From assembly GCF_946479715.1 (NCBI RefSeq), contig NZ_CAMLHF010000019.1:1-42123 (forward strand): a DNA stretch of 42,123 bases, written 5' to 3'. How positions within the stretch are numbered: the first letter of the stretch is position 1; each line of letters opens with the position of its first letter. A program made the position numbers and the translations under genes. This DNA comes from an uncultured Pedobacter sp. GTDB taxonomy: Bacteria > Bacteroidota > Bacteroidia > Sphingobacteriales > Sphingobacteriaceae. Below the pieces are notes generated by a model. The model was not told where the DNA came from. It was given only the letters and a program-made list of their open reading frames with translations, and made no database searches. Shown here piece after piece: positions 17,573 to 24,678 of this stretch.

Positions 17573-17731
17573 CTATTTCTTGTCTATTTTAACATTGGAA
17601 AAATCTACCCCACACTTGCAGTTTGAACCGCAGCCCCCATTTTTAGGTGCTATTGAGCGATAAACGATGCGGCCAACATAAAATATTGCTCCCGCAAACA
17701 GTATAATTACCAGAATAGTCTGAATATCCAT
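17573..17731 (-). CDS. small Cys-rich membrane protein (FeoB-associated-like)
   Basis: A 52-aa ORF with ATG at 17729-17731 (reverse strand) and TAG at 17573-17575. It has one N-terminal membrane helix (about residues 5-24), a basic patch, then a Cys cluster GGCGSNCKCG with C34, C38 and C40, and a short polar tail. This layout matches the FeoB-associated Cys-rich membrane protein type, although no feoB is present here. It is nine bases upstream of the Crp/Fnr gene, suggesting one operon. The Cys cluster suggests metal or Fe-S binding, which is inference. Confidence 0.72.
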   Translation of the reverse strand: MDIQTILVIILFAGAIFYVGRIVYRSIAPKNGGCGSNCKCGVDFSNVKIDKK

Positions 17732-17781
17732 ATTCCAAAATTAGTTAATGCCTGCTTCACACAGGTCTGTTAATTGTAAAT

Positions 17782-18969
17782 TTACTTTTCCATGAGCCCA
17801 ATCGTACCACCAACCCAATCAAAGTCTTTATTGTATCTCACTCCAATCATCTTACCTCTGCTTAAGCGTGCCAAATTAATACATAACCGGGGTTCTTCAC
17901 CATCCGCCCATAAATACATCAATCTGATTTCCAGTTTTACCCCACCATCCGGCGATTGCACAATAGGCTCATAAACAACCTTTCGTTGAAGTATCCAATT
18001 CTTCGGGTCTTTAATTTCAGCTATGTCCGCTTTTGTTACATCAATAATAACACCCATGCCTGCAAAAGAAAACAAAGGTTTTAAAACATAGTTTTCAAGA
18101 TCTGAAGGTATTTCAGTTAAAGTATCCAGAAAATGAGTTTCTGGTACAAATTCACTCTTCAAAAAGGGCATTGTATATTTACTGATCCTATAAAACCAGT
18201 TGGGATGTGTTATCCATTCAACATCAATTTCCGACCTCGGATCAAAGCTTTGTTCAAAAAGATCTGTTTTATCCTCAACTTCATCAAAAATCAGTCGGTT
18301 GTAAATCCTTTTTAATTGTATTTTTTTTCCTTCCTCTTTATAGAATAACGCATTCCCTTCTTTAAAGATATCCGTAAGGCTCAAAATTTTTATGCCTAAA
18401 TATTTTTGGGTAATTAAAAAATCAATGGCTGTTTTTTGATTCGGAGCATCAATATCCATTAGTGCTACCTCATGAGGTGCGTAGTCGCCAATAATTACCT
18501 TTTTAAGTAGGCTAATGTACTTCTGCTCATCAAATCCATTAAAAAATGGGGTTAAAGTCGCAGGCAGTTCATACGACTCCTTATAAACGCTCCCAAGCTC
18601 AGGCTGAAACCCATATAAGGAGGGGAAGCCCTGCATTTCAATAAGCTTTGGTGTCGGGAGGCCATTATCATCTTTGCATATTCCAAAATCGAAAGTTAAA
18701 AAATGAGGGTGCTCATTTTCGTTTGGAACATTCCAATTCAAAGGAATAGCGTCCTTAGTAAGTGCTTTAAAATTAGGCTGTTTTATGAGTTCGATAATTT
18801 CTTCACCTGCATCAATTAGTTTCTTTTGCAGATCTGAAGGAATAAAAACGGGAGTTTCGGCAACTCTAAAAGGTATGCTTGTTAATCCAGATTCCAGAGT
18901 TTTTAAAAAACTTTTGTACTTTTCCTCAGAGAAAGAACTATTAAACCGGTCTCTGTATTTACTAATCAT
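17782..18969 (-). CDS. conserved hypothetical protein, probable circularly permuted ATP-grasp ligase
   Basis: A 395-aa soluble protein without a firm family name. Two stretches suggest a glutathionylspermidine-synthase-like, circularly permuted ATP-grasp: KLIEMQGFPSLYGFQPELG at residues 108-126, placed where such enzymes have their metal/phosphate-binding acidic motif, and later YVLKPLFSFAGMGVIIDV at 294-311, like the nucleotide-binding Lys and glycine-rich loop, followed by WILQRKVVYEPIV at 325-337 and KLEIRLMYLW. In ordinary ATP-grasps the order is reversed. It starts two bases after the amidotransferase-like gene and is the last gene of the ligase cluster. The ligase function is inference; the operon membership is well supported. 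Confidence 0.72.
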   Translation of the reverse strand: MISKYRDRFNSSFSEEKYKSFLKTLESGLTSIPFRVAETPVFIPSDLQKKLIDAGEEIIELIKQPNFKALTKDAIPLNWNVPNENEHPHFLTFDFGICKDDNGLPTPKLIEMQGFPSLYGFQPELGSVYKESYELPATLTPFFNGFDEQKYISLLKKVIIGDYAPHEVALMDIDAPNQKTAIDFLITQKYLGIKILSLTDIFKEGNALFYKEEGKKIQLKRIYNRLIFDEVEDKTDLFEQSFDPRSEIDVEWITHPNWFYRISKYTMPFLKSEFVPETHFLDTLTEIPSDLENYVLKPLFSFAGMGVIIDVTKADIAEIKDPKNWILQRKVVYEPIVQSPDGGVKLEIRLMYLWADGEEPRLCINLARLSRGKMIGVRYNKDFDWVGGTIGLMEK

Positions 18970-18971
18970 AG

Positions 18972-19805
18972 TTATGCTTCCTGTAAGGCATTTAATGCCT
19001 CAGTTAAAAAATTAGGCAGAATAACACTTTGTGTAAGTTTAATTCTATCAGGATTGTCAAGACTTAACAACATGTCTTCATATTTTTCCTGACCGTAGCC
19101 CTCCGTAATTGCTTTCATCTTATCATCCTGTAATAGATACATTTTCATCCCAACAGGATCTGCCTCCGGATGAAACTGTGTTCCAATTATTTCTTTGGTA
19201 AAACGAACCGACATTACGCAGCGTTCCAAATCAACATGTGGCCTTTCTTTTTCCAAAGCCAATACCTTGGCCTCGGAGTTGGAAAATAGGACATCATCAG
19301 GATTTATAACCTGCCAATCACGGCTGTCAACAGCATATAGTGGATTAGGTAAGCCATTAAAAATTAAATCATTTTCCCCTTCTTCAGTTAAAAAAACAGG
19401 AAAAATGCCAAAAGCGGTAGATTTTCGTCTGATCACTTCTCCAACATGATACTTTCTGCAAGCCATTTGAAAAGAGTGACAAATTAAAAAAACATGTTTT
19501 TTCTGCTGACTGATCTTATTATGGTTTTCTATTTTGTTTAGCAAGTTAAAAAAGTCATTCTCCCATTTCTCACCCACACCATCAAAGGGACTTCCCGGGC
19601 CCCCGCTTGAAATATAAATGTCATAATGCTCATCAGGGATCTCTCCCCGCTGTCTCAAGTCAAAAATATCATACCTCAGATCAATATCATTCTCCGTACG
19701 ATAGCTCAACAAGATTTCCTGTATCCCACGCATCCCCTGGTTGGTAACTCCATTATTCATGTCAATTACGGCAACCCTAATCTTATTTCTATCTATTATG
19801 CTCAC
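18972..19805 (-). CDS. class I glutamine amidotransferase-like protein
   Basis: A 277-aa protein of the class I amidotransferase fold. The oxyanion region SSGGPGSP is at residues 66-73, the nucleophile Cys at 109 in LICHSFQM, and the His-Glu pair at H212 and E214 in GTQFHPEADP. The elbow lacks the two glycines of the usual GxCxGxQ form, so it may be a hydrolase or transferase rather than a classic ammonia donor. No synthetase domain is fused. The start codon is GTG at 19805, overlapping the stop of the carboxylate-amine ligase gene by four bases (GTGA). Context suggests it supplies ammonia to, or trims the product of, the neighbouring ligases. Confidence 0.88.
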   Translation of the reverse strand: MSIIDRNKIRVAVIDMNNGVTNQGMRGIQEILLSYRTENDIDLRYDIFDLRQRGEIPDEHYDIYISSGGPGSPFDGVGEKWENDFFNLLNKIENHNKISQQKKHVFLICHSFQMACRKYHVGEVIRRKSTAFGIFPVFLTEEGENDLIFNGLPNPLYAVDSRDWQVINPDDVLFSNSEAKVLALEKERPHVDLERCVMSVRFTKEIIGTQFHPEADPVGMKMYLLQDDKMKAITEGYGQEKYEDMLLSLDNPDRIKLTQSVILPNFLTEALNALQEA

Positions 19806-20908
19806 TGCTTAGCCCCAATTAATGTTTGAGTAGTAATGTAATCTACTACGGCCTCAAAGTTACCATTTTGTTCGTAAACAGCCAATTGCCTGTCTGCCCC
19901 GGTTCCATTTTCAAGAATTTTAAGTACATAATTGATCTCATTTCTGCAGCCCAGATCATCTACCACATCGTCAATAAAATCAAGTAATTCTAATATCAGA
20001 TTTCGGCAGTTTACTTCCATCTCCTTGCCAAAATCAATTAGATTCCCATCAATGCCATAGCGGGCGGCCCTCCATTTATTTTCATTTATCAGCGCTCTCG
20101 AATAGCTAATAAATTTCATATTCTGCAGGCGTAGTTTATACAGCTTGGCACAAAGCGCCTGAAACAATGCTACAAAAGCCATGGTTTCATCAATCAGCAT
20201 CGGGCAATCGCAAATCCTGAACTCAATTGTTTCAAAGAAAGGGTGTACCCGTATGTCCCACCATATTTTTTTGGCGTTGTCAATGCTATTGGTCTTAATG
20301 AGCAGCTTAACATAGTTGTCATAATCTTCAATACTGTTGAAGATATCCGGAATTCCAGTTCTTGGGAATTTATCAAATACTTTAGTTCTAAAAGATTTAT
20401 ATCCTGTGTTCCTGCTTTCCCAGAAGGGCGAATTGGTAGATAGGGCAAACACATGTGGTAAAAAATAGCGCACCTGGTTTGCAATATGAATTGCAAGTTC
20501 CCTGGATTGGAAACCTACATGCACATGTAAGCCAAAAATCAGATTGGATCTTGCAGCCTCCTGTAACTCATTTACGATTTCACTATAACGTGGATGCTCA
20601 GTAATCAGTTGTTTTTCCCAATGGGAAAAAGGATGCGTGCCTGCTGCACCAATTCGTAGTCCCTGTTCGCCTGCTAACTGCGAAACAGTATACCTTAATT
20701 GTGAGATTTCGGCACGTGCCTGCTCTGTGTTTTTGCAAATTCCTGTTCCAACTTCTACAACAGCCTGATGCATTTCGGCTTTAACCTGATCTTTGTGTAT
20801 TTTTTGTGCCGCTTCAACTATTTTTTGATCATGCGATGTAAGTTCACGGGTTACCGGATCAACCACCATATATTCTTCTTCTACACCAAGCGTAAATTCA
20901 TTCATCAT
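19802..20908 (-). CDS. carboxylate-amine ligase, YbdK/GCS2 family
   Basis: A 368-aa protein of the glutamate-cysteine ligase type 2 family (YbdK group), which uses ATP to join an amine to a carboxylate, often the gamma-carboxyl of glutamate. Family signs are FTLGVEEEYMVVDP at residues 5-18, GLHVHVGF with H128 and H130, ALSTNSPFWESRNTGYKSFR at about 155-174 and the HPFFETIEFRICDCP stretch. The E. coli relative has only weak glutamate-cysteine ligase activity, so the true substrate is uncertain. An AAGGAGGG lies upstream of the start, and the downstream amidotransferase-like gene overlaps by four bases. Confidence 0.92.
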   Translation of the reverse strand: MMNEFTLGVEEEYMVVDPVTRELTSHDQKIVEAAQKIHKDQVKAEMHQAVVEVGTGICKNTEQARAEISQLRYTVSQLAGEQGLRIGAAGTHPFSHWEKQLITEHPRYSEIVNELQEAARSNLIFGLHVHVGFQSRELAIHIANQVRYFLPHVFALSTNSPFWESRNTGYKSFRTKVFDKFPRTGIPDIFNSIEDYDNYVKLLIKTNSIDNAKKIWWDIRVHPFFETIEFRICDCPMLIDETMAFVALFQALCAKLYKLRLQNMKFISYSRALINENKWRAARYGIDGNLIDFGKEMEVNCRNLILELLDFIDDVVDDLGCRNEINYVLKILENGTGADRQLAVYEQNGNFEAVVDYITTQTLIGAKQ

Positions 20909-20916
20909 AACTAATT

Positions 20917-20924
20917 CCCTCCTT
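20917..20924 (-). promoter_or_regulatory. strong Shine-Dalgarno of the carboxylate-amine ligase gene
   Basis: Read on the minus strand the bases are AAGGAGGG, eight bases before the ATG at 20908. A match this strong is unusual in this phylum and supports the chosen start. A second ATG follows directly, so the first residue is uncertain by one. Confidence 0.55.
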
Positions 20925-20935
20925 TTTGTCCCTGA

Positions 20936-21931
20936 TTATTTTTTTGTAGCAGGTGCTTTTCTGGTTTTACTTTTACCAGCTAATGGTAGCCCGGCTGCCG
21001 AGGCTTTAACATATTCCCCCCATGTTAAGTTGTCCTGTCCTTCAATTTGAGCCTTTGCTCTTTCTATAGCATACTGCGCAGAGGTTTCAACAACCCAATC
21101 AAAATTCTCCTGACCAACGCTGGTCACTTCAGCGTCAGGTGCCGGATTGCAGAAATCAATAGCATAAGGTATTCCATCACGTAAAGCAAACTCTACAGTA
21201 TTAAAGTCATAACCCAAAAACTGGTTCAGCTTAATCACATAGTCATGAATAGTTTTTAATAATTTCTCGCTCGAAGGAGGTGTGTTTACCTGGTAGCGTA
21301 AATGAAAAGGATTACGTGGTTCGTATTGCATAATCCGAACATATTTGCCGCCAATGCAATAACATCTAAAATATTCATCAAAAATGATTTCTTCCTGAAG
21401 CATCATCACTGTCTTTTTTGTCTGACTATGCTTATCAAAAAAATCTTCAATATCATGTAGTTTGTAAACTTCTTTCCATCCTCCGCCATCAAAAGGTTTC
21501 ATATATGCCGGGAAGCCGGTATATTCAAAAATGGCCTCCCAGTCTAAAGGAAATACCAGGTTGCTGAATGATTCATCAGATGTATCGTCAGGTTGTTCGT
21601 AAGAGGGGATCAAAGCAGTTTTAGGTACGGGTACCCCAATCTTTACCGCCAATGCATTATTAAAAAACTTTTCGTCGGCACTCCACCAAAAGGGGTTGTT
21701 TATTACCGCGGTTCCTGTAATTGCAGCATTTTTTAGTGCAGAACGATAAAAAGGAACATCTTGAGATATCCTGTCGATAATCACTGCGTAGTCCAGCGCT
21801 TTGGCCTGAAATATTTTATCAATATTCACAAATTCGGCTCTAATGTCCTTTCCTGCAATCTCATTTACGCGCTTTACAAAAGCCTCGGGGAAAGATCTTT
21901 CTTTGCCAAACAGTATTCCGATTTTTTTCAT
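20936..21931 (-). CDS. ATP-grasp domain protein (RimK/ddl-like ligase)
   Basis: A 331-aa protein with ordinary ATP-grasp order. Seen are an N-terminal pre-ATP-grasp region with NNPFWWSADEKFFNNALA near residues 78-95 (the usual asparagine-pro and Lys-gap pattern), PAYMKPFDGGGWKEVYK at 141-157 with K145 and the glycine loop, MLQEEIIFDEYFRCYCIGG at 177-195, and the metal site VEFALRD plus IDFCNPAPD with E247, D259 and N262. The tail is Lys/Ala-rich. ATP-grasp enzymes make amide or peptide bonds through acyl-phosphates; the substrate is unknown. The next gene, a carboxylate-amine ligase, starts 27 bases downstream. Confidence 0.88.
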   Translation of the reverse strand: MKKIGILFGKERSFPEAFVKRVNEIAGKDIRAEFVNIDKIFQAKALDYAVIIDRISQDVPFYRSALKNAAITGTAVINNPFWWSADEKFFNNALAVKIGVPVPKTALIPSYEQPDDTSDESFSNLVFPLDWEAIFEYTGFPAYMKPFDGGGWKEVYKLHDIEDFFDKHSQTKKTVMMLQEEIIFDEYFRCYCIGGKYVRIMQYEPRNPFHLRYQVNTPPSSEKLLKTIHDYVIKLNQFLGYDFNTVEFALRDGIPYAIDFCNPAPDAEVTSVGQENFDWVVETSAQYAIERAKAQIEGQDNLTWGEYVKASAAGLPLAGKSKTRKAPATKK

Positions 21932-21960
21932 GGTATATATTTTAGATGTTTTTAGTTAAA

Positions 21961-22665
21961 TTATAATTGTGATAGGTATTCTGGTAGCATCTTTCTCCAT
22001 ACAGGCCAGTCATGATCTGCATTTTGTCTCACATCCAGCCAATGATTAATTCCTTTATTGGTTAATATCTGCGACAATCTTTCATTATCGGCCTTGCATA
22101 TATCTCTTTCGGCTGTCCCCAGTATTATTTTCATGTTCCACAGCTCTGGATTATTGTCATTCGGTAAAAAGTCTGCCGGATTATTAAAGTAAACGTCATC
22201 ATTATAAAATCCGTCCAATTGTCCCCTAATATCAAAAGCCCCACTCAAACTAAACATATGACTTACCAGCCATGGATGCCTGAAGGCAAAATTTGCTGCA
22301 TGATATCCTCCAAAACTACAGCCGGCAGTTATAATTTTAGAATGCCCTGTTTCCTGGCGGGCCATTGTCGAAACCTCTTCCAGTAATAGTTTGTCGTACC
22401 AAATATGATTTTTTACCCTTTCGGCCGGATGGATTCCCTTGTTGTACCAGCTCAAACCATCAATGCTGTCAACACAATAAACCTTAACTTTCCCCTCATC
22501 TATAAACCACTGAATAGATTCGATCATTTTGAAGTCCTTATTCTCAAAATACCGCCCCATACTGGTAGGAAAAAGAAGGATTGGATAGCCGCTGTGCCCA
22601 AAAGCGAGCAATTCAAAATCGGCACTTAAGTTATTGCTGTGCCACTTTTTATATTCCTCTTTCAT
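21961..22665 (-). CDS. alpha/beta hydrolase, putative esterase
   Basis: A 234-aa cytoplasmic alpha/beta hydrolase of the putative esterase (esterase D/enterochelin esterase-like) group. The nucleophile elbow GCSFGG has S117, the acid is probably D188 (GTAERD) or D193, and the catalytic His is H218 in NADHDW. It has no signal peptide. It is the first gene of the minus-strand ligase cluster, 29 bases before the ATP-grasp gene, and faces a second esterase gene across a divergent intergenic region. A role in releasing or hydrolysing the product of the ligases is inferred from context only. Confidence 0.88.
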   Translation of the reverse strand: MKEEYKKWHSNNLSADFELLAFGHSGYPILLFPTSMGRYFENKDFKMIESIQWFIDEGKVKVYCVDSIDGLSWYNKGIHPAERVKNHIWYDKLLLEEVSTMARQETGHSKIITAGCSFGGYHAANFAFRHPWLVSHMFSLSGAFDIRGQLDGFYNDDVYFNNPADFLPNDNNPELWNMKIILGTAERDICKADNERLSQILTNKGINHWLDVRQNADHDWPVWRKMLPEYLSQL

Positions 22666-22690
22666 CCCCGTAAAATTTAGATGCTTTAAG

Positions 22691-22737
22691 ATAAGAAATA
22701 AAGAATATTAAAAGCAAGCAACCTGCTTATTTCTTAT
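22691..22737. promoter_or_regulatory. inverted repeat between the two divergent esterase genes
   Basis: An 11-bp perfect inverted repeat (22691-22701 and 22727-22737; ATAAGAAATAA against TTATTTCTTAT) with 25 bases between the arms, inside which a smaller AAGCA/TGCTT pair sits. It starts 26 bases upstream of the minus-strand esterase. It could be an operator for both divergent units or a 5' leader hairpin. In AT-rich DNA chance is possible. Confidence 0.35.
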
Positions 22738-22797
22738 GCTAAATATCTGTTTTATATAAAATTACACACCAATTATTTTAATTTTTGCTAAGAGTAT

Positions 22798-22805
22798 TAC
22801 TTTTG
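22798..22805 (+). promoter_or_regulatory. -7 promoter element of the plus-strand esterase gene
   Basis: TACTTTTG is an exact match to TAnnTTTG, 35 bases before the ATG at 22840. A TTTG at 22784-22787 is too close to act as the -33 element, so the upstream half is unclear. Confidence 0.45.
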
Positions 22806-22839
22806 CAGTGCATTTGAGAGAAAGGGAAATTGCTGAACT

Positions 22840-23661
22840 ATGTACACTACAATATTACTTCCGGAAGTTATTAAAACTGAAAAAACCATACAATCAAAAT
22901 ACCTTAAAAGAGGGGTAGAACTTCAAATCTTTGTTCCAGACAACCTTTTGGGTAATGAACAATTAAATCTGCTATTGTTAAACGATGGTCAGGATGCTGA
23001 CGAATTAGAACTGCAAAACACACTTACCTCATTGTATGGGCAAAACAAGATAGAGCCTCTGGTAGTTGTGGCCATAAAAGCTTCCAAAGATCGTTTGCAA
23101 GAGTACGGAGTTGCTGGCATTCCTGATTTTCTGGATAGGGGCAGCAAAGCGCAGTCTTATACAGATTTCATTATTAAAGAACTTATACCTTTCATACAAA
23201 CCACAGTTGAATTTCCTATAAATGGAAAACGGGCTTTTGCCGGGTTCTCACTCGGTGGATTAACCGCATTTGATATTGCCTGGAACAATGATAACTATTT
23301 TGATGCTGTTGGTGTTTTCTCAGGATCATTCTGGTGGCGTAAAAAAGACCTTAAAGACGGTTATACAGATAGCGATCGCATTTTGCATCAGCGGATTAAT
23401 GATACAGAGGTCAAACCAGAATTAAAGTTCTGGCTGATGACAGGTACTGAAGATGAGCTTGCCGATAGAAACAAAAACTTTATTATTGATTCAATTGACG
23501 ATACCATTGATGTGATCAAAGAGCTTTTAAAGAAAGGCTACAAGAGACCTGATGATATAGCATATTATGAAATGGTGGGAGGCAAACACGAATTAAACAC
23601 CTGGGCAAAAGCCATGTCGCCATTTCTGATATGGGCTTTTGGGAAAAAGAATCTTTTTTAA
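22840..23661 (+). CDS. alpha/beta hydrolase, enterochelin-esterase-like
   Basis: A 273-aa alpha/beta hydrolase of the putative esterase family, to which the Fes and IroE siderophore esterases belong. The nucleophile elbow GFSLGG contains S137, an acid lies in TGTEDE (E204 or D205) and the His is H250 in GGKHELNTW. No signal peptide is present. It is divergent from the ligase cluster, with which it shares a 174-base intergenic region. Pairing of two such esterases with amide-forming ligases suggests an ester- or peptide-type metabolite, but there is no direct evidence that it is a siderophore. Confidence 0.9.
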   Translation: MYTTILLPEVIKTEKTIQSKYLKRGVELQIFVPDNLLGNEQLNLLLLNDGQDADELELQNTLTSLYGQNKIEPLVVVAIKASKDRLQEYGVAGIPDFLDRGSKAQSYTDFIIKELIPFIQTTVEFPINGKRAFAGFSLGGLTAFDIAWNNDNYFDAVGVFSGSFWWRKKDLKDGYTDSDRILHQRINDTEVKPELKFWLMTGTEDELADRNKNFIIDSIDDTIDVIKELLKKGYKRPDDIAYYEMVGGKHELNTWAKAMSPFLIWAFGKKNLF

Positions 23662-23663
23662 AT

Positions 23664-24320
23664 CTATCCAAGTGCTTCAATCTGATCCGAAGAGTAAATA
23701 AATACACCTTTTTTATCAGTTAATGATTCTTTAAGCATTGCTGAGGCAACAGTTTCAATTTTGATGCTTCTGTATTTTTTTAAGCCGCCAATTAGAATTG
23801 GGTTTAGGAAACGCATCAGGCCTATCATGATTCTTTCTGCACTCCGTTTTTCTTTACGATTGCCATCAAGCAGTGAAGGGCGATAAATATAAATGCTTTT
23901 GAAGGGAATTGCCTTTAGATCTCTCTCTACCTCACCTTTGGTTTTGGGATAGAACAACGATGAGGTAGCATCTGCACCCATTGAGGAAACCAGGTGGTAA
24001 GCAGTAGCGCCATTGTTTTGTGCAATCGAGCCAATGTCTAAAGGGTATTGGTAGTCAATCTTTTTGTATTGTACTTTATCCGGGGTTTTACTATTTGTTG
24101 TACCCAGGCAACAAAATACTACATCTCCGGTAATGTCTGCTGCGTACTGATCTATATGATCAAAATCAACAATCAGTTCTTTTAGTTTTGGGTGTTCAAT
24201 GTTTAACTTTTTTCGTCCAATAGCGAGCACCTCACTATAATTAGTGTTATTCAGTAATTGTACCAACAAGTTATCGCCTATCAGGCCAGTCGCACCAAGT
24301 AATATTGCTTTTTTTGACAT
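23664..24320 (-). CDS. NAD(P)H-binding protein, atypical SDR
   Basis: A 218-aa Rossmann-fold protein of the atypical short-chain dehydrogenase type (NAD(P)H-binding, HTATIP2-like). The nucleotide motif GATGLIGDN is at residues 9-17, IGRKK follows beta strand 2, and YPKTKGEVE carries a YxxxK pair. The substrate is unknown and some relatives are non-catalytic. It is convergent with the plus-strand esterase (two bases between them) and lies ten bases after the small charged-protein gene on the same strand, so those two probably form a unit. Confidence 0.85.
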   Translation of the reverse strand: MSKKAILLGATGLIGDNLLVQLLNNTNYSEVLAIGRKKLNIEHPKLKELIVDFDHIDQYAADITGDVVFCCLGTTNSKTPDKVQYKKIDYQYPLDIGSIAQNNGATAYHLVSSMGADATSSLFYPKTKGEVERDLKAIPFKSIYIYRPSLLDGNRKEKRSAERIMIGLMRFLNPILIGGLKKYRSIKIETVASAMLKESLTDKKGVFIYSSDQIEALG

Positions 24321-24330
24321 TTAAAGGAAC

Positions 24331-24540
24331 TTATTTTTGAATATCTAAGGTCTCGTCTGATTGATCACCGCTTCCGGCTTTATACGAATAATCTCTTGCT
24401 TTTTCATCAGCAAGCTCATTACCCTCATGTTCATTTTCACAGTTCTCATCCAAACGGTCATTCCACTCATCTAGTCCTGTTTTATGGTGTTCGGCCACTT
24501 TTGGCGGATTTTTTTTATCGGTTTTTTTTGTTTTGCTCAT
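24331..24540 (-). CDS. small charged hypothetical protein
   Basis: A 69-aa hydrophilic protein with a basic start (SKTKKTDKKNPPK) and an acidic middle and end, with no hydrophobic stretch and no Cys except one. It looks intrinsically disordered. I do not recognise the family. Support for being real: its own ATG, a good position ten bases upstream of the next gene on the same strand, and no competing gene on the other strand. It lies divergent from typA. Confidence 0.6.
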   Translation of the reverse strand: MSKTKKTDKKNPPKVAEHHKTGLDEWNDRLDENCENEHEGNELADEKARDYSYKAGSGDQSDETLDIQK

Positions 24541-24648
24541 GACCGTAGTAATTTAGTATATATGAAACACCTGAAGGTATACATTGTTTAAAATTAAAAA
24601 GAGTTAAACGCCTCTTAACTAATGTACTGAAATCTCGATAATTAATCT

Positions 24649-24656
24649 TATCTTTG
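24649..24656 (+). promoter_or_regulatory. -7 promoter element of typA
   Basis: TATCTTTG matches TAnnTTTG exactly and is followed by C, also favoured. It lies 22 bases before the typA ATG, so the leader would be about 15 bases. A -33 TTTG is not evident. Confidence 0.55.
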
Positions 24657-24678
24657 CGCCAAAAATTAGTAGCATTTT

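Noticed and set aside
22840..23661. Calling this gene a siderophore (enterochelin) esterase outright
   Set aside because: Only the hydrolase fold is shared; no siderophore synthesis or TonB receptor gene is nearby.
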